Positions 1 to 6,667 of a DNA stretch of 11,420 nucleotides are shown piece by piece. The stretch is from CAYNDB01 sp964395915. Its GTDB lineage: Bacteria > Nitrospinota_A > UBA7883 > JAJRTC01. The notes below the pieces were generated by a model. The model was not told the origin of the DNA, did not search any database, and saw only the letters and a list, made by a program, of their open reading frames with translations. Where the stretch lies: assembly GCA_964395915.1 (NCBI GenBank), contig CAYNDB010000082.1, positions 1 to 11,420 on the forward strand, written 5' to 3'. Every line of letters starts with the position of its first letter. Position 1 is the stretch's first letter. A program made the translations under genes and the position numbers.

Positions 1-130
1 AATCCCACCCTCTCCGCCATTACCTGGCGACTCCAATTACAATCAGCAAATGAGGTTACAATTAATTATTTCGTGATATTCTAGAAACATTCAGTTTTAC
101 CCAACCATAATAAAAAAAGTCAGGGGCAAG

Positions 131-1444
131 GTGTTTGACAAGCTATTAGACAGGCTAAACAGCCGCGAGGAAAATATTGTTGTTGTCGGCCTGGGATACG
201 TGGGTTTGCCACTTGCCGTGACTCTATCCAGCCGTTTTAACGTGATCGGGTTTGACATAGATTCAGGCAAAGTAGAAAAACTTAAACAGGGGATAGATGA
301 TACAGGTGAGGTGGAGGGCGAACGGATAATAAACTCCGGAATTACGATTACGGACGACCCTTCCGCCATATCTCATGCGCGCTTTGTCATTGTCTCTGTC
401 CCCACTCCAATAGACGCGGCCAAACAGCCGGACCTCCGCCCCCTTCTCTCCGCCAGCCGCACGGTTGGCCAAAATCTTGCGGCGGGTTCTGTGGTCGTGT
501 ATGAGTCTACGGTTTATCCGGGGGCCACAGAAGAGGATTGCGCGCCGGTATTGGAAAAAGAATCCGGTCTTGAACGGGGAAAAGATTACCGCCTTGGCTA
601 TTCGCCGGAGAGGGTCAACCCGGGCGACAAGGAGCATACGATTGAGCGCATTGTCAAAGTCGTTTCGGGTGAAGACGACCAGACGCTGGAAATCGTCGCC
701 GGAGTGTATGGAGCTGTTATTACCGCGGGAGTACATAAGGCTCCTTCTATAAAAGTAGCCGAGGCCGCGAAAGTTATTGAGAACATACAGCGTGATTTAA
801 ATATTGCGTTGATGAATGAGCTTGCGGTTGTTTTTAATCTTATGGGGATCGAAACAAACGCGGTGTTGGAGGCGGCTGGCACGAAGTGGAACTTTCTCAA
901 GTTCACCCCGGGGCTTGTTGGAGGCCATTGCATCGGTGTTGATCCATATTACCTTACGGCCAAGGCGGAAAAGATGGGTTATCGCCCGGAAGTTATCATG
1001 GCAGGCAGGAGAATCAACGACCACATGGGTGAATATGTCGCAAGCCAGGCTGTAAAGCTTTTGATCCGGGCGGGTAAACAACCTCGCGGAGCGAAAGTGG
1101 CGGCGCTTGGAATAACATTTAAAGAGAACGTCCCCGATATACGTAACAGCCGGGTTCCGGATATTATTTCCGAATTACAAGAGTATGGTGTAGAGATATT
1201 TGCGCACGACCCTTTGGCCGATGCGGAAGAAACGATGAAAGAATATGGGATAAAGTTGCTTCCGTTGGAAGATTTAAAAGATATGGATGGTGTGATTGTG
1301 GCCGTTGCGCACAATGAGTTCAAGAAATCTGGCGTGAATGGTATATGTTCGATGATGAAGAACGGGACAGGGGTGGTGGTCGATGTTAAATCAGCTTTTA
1401 AGGAGCAAGATTTTGGGCCGGATATATATTACTGGAACCTCTAG
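131..1444 (+). CDS. tviB: UDP-N-acetyl-D-hexosamine 6-dehydrogenase (TviB/VipA/WbpO type nucleotide sugar dehydrogenase)
   Basis: Predicted cytoplasmic enzyme that oxidises C6 of a UDP-N-acetylhexosamine to the uronic acid with two NAD+, supplying acidic sugars for capsule, O-antigen or exopolysaccharide. The 437 residues cover all three domains of the UDP-glucose/GDP-mannose dehydrogenase superfamily. Visible are a Rossmann motif GLGYVGLPLA (G20, G22, G25), YSPERVNPGD at 157-166, the catalytic cysteine C267 in GGHCIGVDPYYL, and a C-terminal KENVPDIRNSR at 331-341. The YSPERVNPGD and KENVPDIRNSR forms fit the UDP-HexNAc branch better than UDP-glucose dehydrogenase (Ugd). Start is GTG with GGGG four bases upstream; no better start is visible upstream. 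It heads a plus-strand operon with galE 47 bp downstream. A weak promoter guess (GTTACA 55-60, TATTCT 77-82, 16-bp spacer) lies ahead. GlcNAc versus GalNAc specificity cannot be read; the symbol marks the family. Confidence 0.92.
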   Translation: MFDKLLDRLNSREENIVVVGLGYVGLPLAVTLSSRFNVIGFDIDSGKVEKLKQGIDDTGEVEGERIINSGITITDDPSAISHARFVIVSVPTPIDAAKQPDLRPLLSASRTVGQNLAAGSVVVYESTVYPGATEEDCAPVLEKESGLERGKDYRLGYSPERVNPGDKEHTIERIVKVVSGEDDQTLEIVAGVYGAVITAGVHKAPSIKVAEAAKVIENIQRDLNIALMNELAVVFNLMGIETNAVLEAAGTKWNFLKFTPGLVGGHCIGVDPYYLTAKAEKMGYRPEVIMAGRRINDHMGEYVASQAVKLLIRAGKQPRGAKVAALGITFKENVPDIRNSRVPDIISELQEYGVEIFAHDPLADAEETMKEYGIKLLPLEDLKDMDGVIVAVAHNEFKKSGVNGICSMMKNGTGVVVDVKSAFKEQDFGPDIYYWNL

Positions 1445-1459
1445 TTTGTTGGCTTGTCA

Positions 1460-1474
1460 GCGCGGTTACCGCGC
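1460..1474. repeat. 15-bp perfect GC-rich palindrome between tviB and galE
   Basis: GCGCGGTTACCGCGC reads the same on both strands apart from the central base. It can fold in mRNA as a 5-bp GCGCG/CGCGC stem with a GTTAC loop. It lies 16 bp after the tviB stop and 17 bp before the galE ATG. No T run follows, so it is not an intrinsic terminator. It could be a processing or translation-modulating hairpin, a protein site, or chance. Confidence 0.4.
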
Positions 1475-1491
1475 GACGATGACTATTTAGG

Positions 1492-2496
1492 ATGATGAAC
1501 GAAAACAGAAAAACGGCGCTTATAACCGGTGGCGCAGGCTATATCGGAAGCCATTGCCTTAAATATTTGAACGAGTCCGGTTGGGACACGGTGGTTCTGG
1601 ACAATTTCTCTTATGGCCATAAAGAAGCTGTTTTAAGCGGTAAGCTTGTCGCGGGGGATATCGGTGACCCGAAGGTTCTCGATGAAATTTTCTCTACATA
1701 TTCCATAGACGCGGTTCTCCATTTTGCGGCGTTTGCTTATGTGGGAGAGTCTGTAAGCGACCCTGGCAAATACTATAATAACAACGTTTCAAAAGGTCTT
1801 GTTTTGCTACAGTCGATGTTGCGCCACAATGTCAAAGACCTCGTATTCTCATCAACATGCGCTGTTTATGGAGACCCTGAAGAGATTCCTATAACAGAAA
1901 ACCATGTAAAAAATCCGGTGAATCCATACGGTTATACAAAAATGGTTTTTGAGCAAATGGCTTTGGACTTTGCGAAATCAGACGGACTGCGGCCCGTATT
2001 TTTACGATATTTCAACGCCGCAGGAGCGGATCCCGACGGAAAGCTTGGGGAGGATCACGATCCTGAAACGCACCTGATACCTTTAATTATTGAAGCGGCC
2101 CTTGGTCAGCGCGACAATATAACCATATTCGGAACGGATTACCCGACAGAAGATGGCTCCTGTATCCGTGATTACATCCATATTTTCGACCTTGCGGACG
2201 CGCATATAAAAGCTCTCGACTACCTAAAGCAAGGCGGGGAGCCTGCGGCGTTCAACCTTGGGAACGGTTCCGGATATTCAGTTCGACAGGTTATAGATAT
2301 CGTCGAGAAGGTAAGCGGAAGGAGAGTTAAAGTTGTCGAGGGAGACAGACGCGAGGGTGACCCTCCAAAACTTGTCGGCTCGGCCGAGAAAGCAAAATCC
2401 GTTCTGGGGTGGGCGCCACAATATCCCGACCTTGAGTCGATCATCCAAACCGCGTGGCGATGGCATAAAGCCAACCCAGCGGGTTATGGAAGCTGA
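1492..2496 (+). CDS. galE: UDP-glucose 4-epimerase (GalE)
   Basis: Extended short-chain dehydrogenase/reductase that interconverts UDP-glucose and UDP-galactose (possibly also the N-acetyl forms) using tightly bound NAD+, in the cytoplasm. The 334 residues match the usual GalE length. The NAD-binding motif TGGAGYIG is at 12-19; the catalytic YxxxK is Y146/K150 in NPYGYTK; the usual serine of the SSSATVYG stretch is replaced by T122 in SSTCAVYG, a common substitution. RYFNAAGAD (172-180) and DGSCIRDYIH are typical of GalE rather than of the WbpP/TviC epimerases. Two adjacent ATG codons (1492 and 1495) are possible; AGG abuts the first, so 1495 has slightly better spacing. As the second gene of the polysaccharide operon it probably supplies a galacto-configured sugar nucleotide. 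UDP-GlcNAc 4-epimerase activity cannot be excluded. Confidence 0.92.
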   Translation: MMNENRKTALITGGAGYIGSHCLKYLNESGWDTVVLDNFSYGHKEAVLSGKLVAGDIGDPKVLDEIFSTYSIDAVLHFAAFAYVGESVSDPGKYYNNNVSKGLVLLQSMLRHNVKDLVFSSTCAVYGDPEEIPITENHVKNPVNPYGYTKMVFEQMALDFAKSDGLRPVFLRYFNAAGADPDGKLGEDHDPETHLIPLIIEAALGQRDNITIFGTDYPTEDGSCIRDYIHIFDLADAHIKALDYLKQGGEPAAFNLGNGSGYSVRQVIDIVEKVSGRRVKVVEGDRREGDPPKLVGSAEKAKSVLGWAPQYPDLESIIQTAWRWHKANPAGYGS

Positions 2497-2535
2497 CCTG
2501 GCGCCTTGACGCAGGTTGCAACACCCGCAAAACAG

Positions 2536-3096
2536 ATGAAACGGTTATTTGATATCTGCCTTGCATTACTGCTTTTGACATTTGTCGCTATTTTAATGTT
2601 AATAATCGGCTTGGCGGTGAAGCTTACCTCCAAAGGGCCTGTGCTTCACTGGTCGGATAGGGTAGGGCGGCGCAAGGAAATATTTAAAATGGCAAAAGTG
2701 CGTACCATGAAAATGGAAACGCCTCAGCTAGCCACCCATCTTATGACAGATTTCTCGTCGTACATGACACCGGTTGGAGGGTTTTTAAGAAGGACAAGTT
2801 TGGATGAAATCCCCCAGATATGGAATATTCTTCGTGGTGACATGAGCTTTGTCGGCCCGCGCCCGGCGCTTTACAATCAGGATGATCTTGTGGCGCTTCG
2901 GGAAAAAGAGGGGGTAAACGACCTTGTTCCGGGGCTTACAGGCTGGGCGCAGGTAAATGGCAGAGACGATCTGCCAATCGCTGAGAAAGTAAAGATAGAA
3001 GCGGAATACCTTGGCCGCCGCTCGTTTGTTTTCGACTTGCTTATTCTGTTTTTAACATTGAAAAATGTGGTGACGAAAAAAGGGGTCAGCCATTAA
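2536..3096 (+). CDS. Bacterial sugar transferase, monotopic phosphoglycosyl transferase (initiating enzyme)
   Basis: Membrane-anchored enzyme expected to move a sugar 1-phosphate from a UDP-sugar onto undecaprenyl phosphate, the first committed step of glycan assembly. From this start it has 186 residues, the size of the minimal PglC-like group (short form of the bacterial sugar transferase family). Visible are one N-terminal hydrophobic helix (about 6-29), SKGPVL, the catalytic Asp-Glu pair D90/E91 in TSLDEIPQIWN, FVGPRPA (about 105-111), and GLTGWAQVNGRD. I chose ATG 2536 because MKRLFD is the normal family start; a TTG at 2506 would add ten residues and sit 9 bp after galE. Neither has a good ribosome binding site. 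The hydrophobic segment lacks the Ser-Pro that usually kinks the re-entrant helix. It is the last gene of the operon, and sugar specificity is unknown. Confidence 0.88.
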   Translation: MKRLFDICLALLLLTFVAILMLIIGLAVKLTSKGPVLHWSDRVGRRKEIFKMAKVRTMKMETPQLATHLMTDFSSYMTPVGGFLRRTSLDEIPQIWNILRGDMSFVGPRPALYNQDDLVALREKEGVNDLVPGLTGWAQVNGRDDLPIAEKVKIEAEYLGRRSFVFDLLILFLTLKNVVTKKGVSH

Positions 3097-3189
3097 CCGG
3101 GCATATAACCGATGTAATGCGGAAAGCGCGCGAGCGTTAGTGTGGCGATCCTGATGGGAAATATGTTGCTGGCGACGCTCCATAGTTAT

Positions 3190-3546
3190 TCAAGGATTCG
3201 AAACTCCTATTTGCCTGCTTACTTCAGGTGAGAAACCACCCTCGCCATAGTAGTTATAAGCTGCAATCACGAAATAGTAGGTATAGCCTCCATCAAGCCC
3301 TGTGATTTCATAGGTGTTTACATTACCCACGTCTATCACCCATGAATATGAGCCTGGGGCGGTCCCATAATATATTTTATATCCTTCAAGGTTCGTTAAC
3401 GGCTGGCCATTGATTGTGGTTGTGGGGGCCTCCCAGGATAAGATAGGGTTTCCAGTCATGCCGGAGCTTTTATAACTGCTGTTGCAAGAAATAAGCAATA
3501 TCAATATAAAAACCGCTTGCAGCGACTTTTGCCTTATCAGTGTCAT
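3190..3546 (-). CDS. Small lipoprotein with one fibronectin type III domain
   Basis: Predicted exported lipoprotein. With the start at 3546 it has 118 residues: a short basic N-terminus, a hydrophobic stretch (AVFILILLIS) and a lipobox ending at C21 (LISC), then one FN3-like fold to the end. FN3 landmarks are the strand-B tryptophan in ILSWEAP, the GYKIYYG strand, the ITGL turn and the YYFVIAAYN strand. FN3 modules usually mediate binding or spacing, and nothing catalytic is visible. An ATG at 3579 gives 129 residues but has no ribosome binding site, whereas GGGA lies six bases before the ATG at 3546 (ATG 3549 is also possible). It is convergent with the sugar transferase across 93 bp with no clear terminator. 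Short FN3 lipoproteins of this style are common in deltaproteobacterial-type genomes. Its partner is unknown. Confidence 0.72.
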   Translation of the reverse strand: MTLIRQKSLQAVFILILLISCNSSYKSSGMTGNPILSWEAPTTTINGQPLTNLEGYKIYYGTAPGSYSWVIDVGNVNTYEITGLDGGYTYYFVIAAYNYYGEGGFSPEVSRQIGVSNP

Positions 3547-3603
3547 CATTATTCCCGCGCCGTCAATTTTTCTAAACATAATTTGTGATTTGATAAGTTA
3601 AAG

Positions 3604-3649
3604 TTTCCTAAAATCTTTTACCAGTGAATTATAGCCGTATTTTAGGAAA
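3604..3649. repeat. Perfect 11-bp inverted repeat enclosing a TATAAT
   Basis: The arm TTTCCTAAAAT at 3604-3614 is matched by ATTTTAGGAAA at 3639-3649, with a 24-bp interior. The interior contains a consensus -10 hexamer, TATAAT, on the minus strand (3628-3633), oriented towards the FN3 lipoprotein gene. No good -35 is seen at 16-18 bp. The repeat also begins just after the stop of the upstream 169-residue gene, so it could be a poor transcription barrier, but no T run follows the stem in either direction. An operator around the lipoprotein promoter is the more attractive reading. The repeat is seen; the function is inferred. Confidence 0.5.
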
Positions 3650-3665
3650 AAAGGCTTTCTGAAGG

Positions 3666-4175
3666 TTAATAATATTTATCAACAAATTTCCGTTTGCCGA
3701 TATTTGTAATGGTTCGAGTCAGAATATAAAAGACGACAAAAACAAAAATGTATCCTACCGAGTTTCCTATCAATGGAAGGGTTACGGGAAGCGGAACAGC
3801 TATATCGATAAATCTGCTCTGCATCCATGCAAGGGCAAAAAAGACCGGGCAAAGTTTTGCCGATGACAGCGCCACTGTCTGAAAAAAAACTTTCCCGAAA
3901 GCTTCATTGGCCAGTTTGTTGCACGCTTTATAAGCTTCCATATCACCAGCGTCTAACGCTTGCATGGAAAGAGTGTGCGTTTCCGAAAGCGTCCTGTCTG
4001 ATTTTCGAAGATATTTTTCGTTAAAAGCGAAGGCCGTGGCAAACAAGACTTCGCCTGCAACCGCAACAAGGATAGAAAGAAGGAATGTGCCAAAAAAGTA
4101 GTCGAGCAAAGGATTTCCCGTCACCTTGTACAGGGCTATAAGATATTTATCAAGCAGAACAAGTATTTGATCCAT
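3666..4175 (-). CDS. Three-helix integral membrane protein, family unknown (possibly EMC3/DUF106-like)
   Basis: I do not recognise this 169-residue protein with certainty. It has a short N-terminal amphipathic segment, a transmembrane helix at about 28-50, a hydrophilic mostly helical stretch at about 51-96 (including DAGDMEAYKACNKLANEAF), and further helices at about 97-118 and 135-155, ending in a basic tail. One helix, a charged helical hairpin, then two helices is the layout of the archaeal DUF106/EMC3 branch of the Oxa1/YidC superfamily, and the GD-containing charged helix before the second transmembrane helix also resembles it. This is pattern recognition, not an alignment. Start ATG 4175 has AGGA six bases upstream. 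It begins 8 bp after the TauE-type exporter stop, so the two are almost surely cotranscribed and probably work together. It could instead be an exporter accessory subunit unrelated to Oxa1. Confidence 0.7.
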   Translation of the reverse strand: MDQILVLLDKYLIALYKVTGNPLLDYFFGTFLLSILVAVAGEVLFATAFAFNEKYLRKSDRTLSETHTLSMQALDAGDMEAYKACNKLANEAFGKVFFQTVALSSAKLCPVFFALAWMQSRFIDIAVPLPVTLPLIGNSVGYIFVFVVFYILTRTITNIGKRKFVDKYY

Positions 4176-4183
4176 AGTTATTC

Positions 4184-5254
4184 CTAATATGGCGGCAGCC
4201 AGCTTTGTCCGAAGAATCCTTTGCTAAAATATCTCAGGCCGACGTACATCGCCAAAAGTATAAAAAGCCTTTTCAACCAGATTTCCGGTATGTATTTCTG
4301 TGTTCTGGGGCCGATCATGGCGCCGACGAAAATTCCGGACATTTCCATACCTATAAGCGACCAGCTAATAAAAGTTCCCTTTATAGCGACATAAGAAAAA
4401 ATGCTGAATGTCATGCTTAGCAAAACCGCCATAGCAGAGGTGCCGGCGACCAGAAACATAGGAAGCCCTACTATGCTTGTCATAAACGGCACATAAAGAA
4501 AACCGCCTCCGATGCCGAGGAATGAGGCGAGAGCCGCTATAATAAACCCTCCCGCCACCGGCAATATCGGGTTGAAGCTAAACTCTGTGCTATAGAAATT
4601 AAACCGTATCTTTTTAAAAGTTACTTCTGTTACTTGTACTCCGTGGTTATTATGGGCGCCTTTTTCTTTAACCGCGTCCTGGAATTTTTTCGCGGCCTCA
4701 CGGGCCTTGCTCTTGCCAGCTTGCCCTCTTGCTGATGTTTCATAAAGCAGGAATCCACCTATAACCAGCACAGCGATCCCAAAGTAACCGATGTAACTGC
4801 TAAGCGATATTTTGCCAGCCGTAAGCCATGGTATAAGCAACGCTCCGGCGGCGCTTCCAGCTCCCAGAGCTATTCCCAACGGAAGCACAAGCTGTCTCAT
4901 TCTATAAAAATTTGTAGCCGATATAAGCGCGCCGAACCCGACAAGATATTGGTTTGACGCTCTTATCGTATCTGTTAAAAGTTTGTTAAGCGTGGGAGTT
5001 GTGTCGCTGAAAGATTTTGCATATTCCCCGAGGCCGAATATTGTTATATGTCCAACTCCGGCCATAATACCGCCGAAAGCTCCAACAGTAGATAATATCC
5101 ACCCAACCCATATCGCCCAGAAAAACGCTATCGCATAATTAATTTCAGGAGCTCCAGGGATTCCGCCGAAACCTTTAGGAGCGTTAAGGTCTATTTCGCC
5201 TCTTCCAGAGCCTATAGGAGCTTTTGCGATCGCCGCGCCGATTTTCCCTGGCAG
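4184..5254 (-). CDS. TauE/SafE-family anion exporter, 5' end lost in the assembly gap
   Basis: Polytopic inner-membrane protein of the TauE/SafE (DUF81) family, whose members are linked to export of sulfite, sulfoacetate or other organosulfur anions. 356 residues are visible. The clearest hallmark is the second-repeat glycine motif FLGIGGGFLYVPF; a degenerate first-repeat copy, TVGAFGGIMAGVGH, lies near the visible N-terminus. A hydrophilic, charged segment (RGQAGKSKAREAAKKFQDAV onward) separates the two halves. An ATG at 5065 looks like a start but is internal: the frame stays open through 5254 into the N run and encodes a transmembrane helix (NYAIAFFWAIWVGWILSTVG) and a Gly/Pro-rich stretch typical of the long deltaproteobacterial-type members. 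The real start and promoter are therefore in or beyond the gap. It is cotranscribed with the 169-residue membrane protein downstream. The substrate cannot be inferred; no sulfur-metabolism gene is in the window. Confidence 0.85.
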   Translation of the reverse strand: MPGKIGAAIAKAPIGSGRGEIDLNAPKGFGGIPGAPEINYAIAFFWAIWVGWILSTVGAFGGIMAGVGHITIFGLGEYAKSFSDTTPTLNKLLTDTIRASNQYLVGFGALISATNFYRMRQLVLPLGIALGAGSAAGALLIPWLTAGKISLSSYIGYFGIAVLVIGGFLLYETSARGQAGKSKAREAAKKFQDAVKEKGAHNNHGVQVTEVTFKKIRFNFYSTEFSFNPILPVAGGFIIAALASFLGIGGGFLYVPFMTSIVGLPMFLVAGTSAMAVLLSMTFSIFSYVAIKGTFISWSLIGMEMSGIFVGAMIGPRTQKYIPEIWLKRLFILLAMYVGLRYFSKGFFGQSWLPPY

Positions 5255-5354
5255 NNNNNNNNNNNNNNNNNNNNNNNNNNNNNNNNNNNNNNNNNNNNNN
5301 NNNNNNNNNNNNNNNNNNNNNNNNNNNNNNNNNNNNNNNNNNNNNNNNNNNNNN
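5255..5354. other. Assembly gap, exactly 100 N
   Basis: A run of exactly 100 N, the conventional placeholder for a scaffold gap of unknown size. It interrupts two minus-strand genes: the lysine-rich secreted protein runs into it from the right without a stop, and the TauE-type exporter runs out of it to the left without a start. Any reading frame crossing it is artificial. It may hide further genes, the exporter promoter and a terminator. Confidence 0.97.
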
Positions 5355-5916
5355 TTGGCTTTTCCACTTCCTTCTTCACCACCTGCTTTTTTATCGTGGC
5401 TTTTTTAACTTTTCGGTGAGTGGTTTTTTTCGTGACAGGTTTTTGTATCGTTTTATCGATTTCACCTTCCTTTATATTCTTCAGGATGAGACGCCCGTCC
5501 CTTATTTCATACGAAAAAGATGTTCGTTGCGCTGACGATACACTATACTCGGCGCCACAGTAGCCACTTTCATAGTTGAAAGTTATTGTTGTGTCCTTGG
5601 TGGTGTATGTTCCGGATTCATTACATTCGTCATCCAAAAGATCCCTGCCCCAGATGTACCTTTCTCCAGTAAATTTAAGAACAGTATCATCAGAGCCATT
5701 TTCCTGGCTGAATAATGATTTTGGGAATATAAGCGTAACTTTGGTGTCAAGTCCGCTCGATCCACTTTGCCACGTCCCTTGCAAAGCTTTCGAGGAGGTG
5801 GAGCCTTTTGGCATAGTTGAAGGATCGTTTTCGGCGAAGCTGTAAGACGTGGTGAATCCGTTTAAAAAAATAAGGGCGGTAAACAGAAACGCAAACCCGG
5901 AACGATCGTACAGCAT
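5355..5916 (-). CDS. Secreted lipocalin-like protein with lysine-rich C-terminal tail, 3' end lost in gap
   Basis: 187 residues are visible before the gap. Residues 1-28 form a signal peptide with likely cleavage after SFA (28), so the product is periplasmic or exported. Residues about 45-147 look like a small beta-sheet domain of the lipocalin-like type: LQGTWQSG at the start, alternating beta strands, SGTYTTKDTTITF in the middle and DGRLILKN at the end. C98 and C120 could form a disulfide. From about 158 the chain becomes a low-complexity basic tail, 11 lysines in 29 residues, built from KK-containing short units, running to the gap. Start ATG 5916 has GAGGG five bases upstream. The tail may bind acidic polymers such as LPS, peptidoglycan or nucleic acid (inference). 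No family name can be assigned securely, and the true length is unknown. Confidence 0.7.
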
Positions 5917-5960
5917 ATTTTCCCTCGGACAATAAAATTCATATGCGACTTCAGGTTTGT

Positions 5961-5966
5961 ATCATA
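5961..5966 (-). promoter_or_regulatory. Possible -10 element for the lysine-rich protein gene
   Basis: TATGAT on the minus strand (5/6 match to TATAAT), about 45 bp upstream of the ATG at 5916, predicting a leader of roughly 37 nt. No convincing -35 is present at normal spacing; the best is TTCATT at 19 bp, 3/6. Tentative. Confidence 0.3.
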
Positions 5967-6025
5967 CAAGAACACAAAAATGCGTAATGAATTTAAAATT
6001 TGCTTAAACATTTATGACCCGCGCC

Positions 6026-6056
6026 TCGACAGTGAATAAGATAAAGGTGGTATGAT
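6026..6056 (+). promoter_or_regulatory. Sigma70-like promoter for the beta-barrel protein gene
   Basis: TCGACA (6026-6031, 5/6 match to TTGACA) and TATGAT (6051-6056, 5/6 match to TATAAT) are separated by 19 bp, slightly longer than the ideal 17. Transcription would start near 6063, giving a leader of about 27 nt that includes the AAGGAGAGGG ribosome binding site. It lies in the 173-bp divergent intergenic region. Predicted from sequence only. Confidence 0.45.
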
Positions 6057-6089
6057 AAACGGGTTTTTTTAGAGGATAAGGAGAGGGAT

Positions 6090-6653
6090 ATGCCAAGGTT
6101 GATATTGTTTTTAGCGCCTGCCGTGATGCTGACGCTGTCTGCGCCATATGCCTTCGCTTCTAGTGAATGGGAAGCTAATATTCATTTTCTGTCTGGTAAA
6201 AGAACGATGGGGAAATGGGATAGTAAAAAATTTGAAAGTGACCAAAGCGAGCTTAAGACGCAAAATGTTTTGGGCGCCGAAATTGACTTCGGGAAGGAAC
6301 TGTGGCCTGTCAATATATGGATCGGATACTCTCAATCTGAAAAGAGTCTTTCCATACCGGAAATTGATTTTGTTTCGACGGCAAAATTCACCGAGGTGAG
6401 CCTGGGGGTTCGCGCATATCTTTTATGGTTTTTTGCTGGCGGGGCGATAGCCAATGTCGGCGGGAAACTAACCGGAGAGCTTGCGGGCGTGGAACAGAAT
6501 ATTTCCATAGAGCGCGAGACAGGGTTACTTCTCAACGCGGGTGTTCAGGGATCGTTGATAATGCTGAATATCGGGTTGGACGTCCGGGCGCTCACAGGAA
6601 CGCAAAACAACGACTATGCGCAGATAGCCGTTAAAGCGGGCATTAACTTTTAA
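6090..6653 (+). CDS. Outer-membrane beta-barrel protein candidate
   Basis: 187 residues with a signal peptide ending AFA (23), then a chain of short amphipathic strands rich in aromatic, glycine and alternating hydrophobic residues, ending in phenylalanine (VKAGINF), the classical BAM-recognition end of outer-membrane barrels. Strand-like stretches include NIWIGYSQ, FTEVSLGVRAYLLW, LLLNAGVQGSL and LNIGLDVRAL. The size suits an eight-stranded barrel of the OmpX/OmpW/OmpA-barrel class; no specific family is recognised. The start is well supported by AAGGAGAGGG just ahead of ATG 6090 and by a promoter-like pair at 6026-6056. It is divergent from the lysine-rich secreted protein gene and convergent with mnmE, only 14 bp separating the two stop codons, so no terminator fits between them. 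A periplasmic beta-rich protein cannot be excluded. Confidence 0.7.
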   Translation: MPRLILFLAPAVMLTLSAPYAFASSEWEANIHFLSGKRTMGKWDSKKFESDQSELKTQNVLGAEIDFGKELWPVNIWIGYSQSEKSLSIPEIDFVSTAKFTEVSLGVRAYLLWFFAGGAIANVGGKLTGELAGVEQNISIERETGLLLNAGVQGSLIMLNIGLDVRALTGTQNNDYAQIAVKAGINF

Positions 6654-6667
6654 GATTGTTTAGCGCT

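Noticed and set aside
15..29. CGCCA/TGGCG 5-bp hairpin near the window start
   Set aside because: Too short to support a function, and nothing adjacent gives it meaning.
3045..3177. A 43-codon minus-strand frame starting near 3177 behind the FN3 gene
   Set aside because: No ribosome binding site, runs antisense into the sugar transferase 3' end, no recognisable sequence.
3132..3180. GAGCGT/ACGCTC hairpin between the convergent sugar transferase and FN3 genes as a terminator
   Set aside because: Only six base pairs with a 37-nt loop and no T run.
3179..4183. Repeated 13-mer tccatagttattc at about 3179 and 4171
   Set aside because: One such match is expected by chance in a window this size, and the flanks are unrelated.
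5212..5916. A single minus-strand protein of about 234 residues across the gap
   Set aside because: It reads through 100 N of unknown true length, and its tail is an out-of-frame shadow of the TauE-type exporter.
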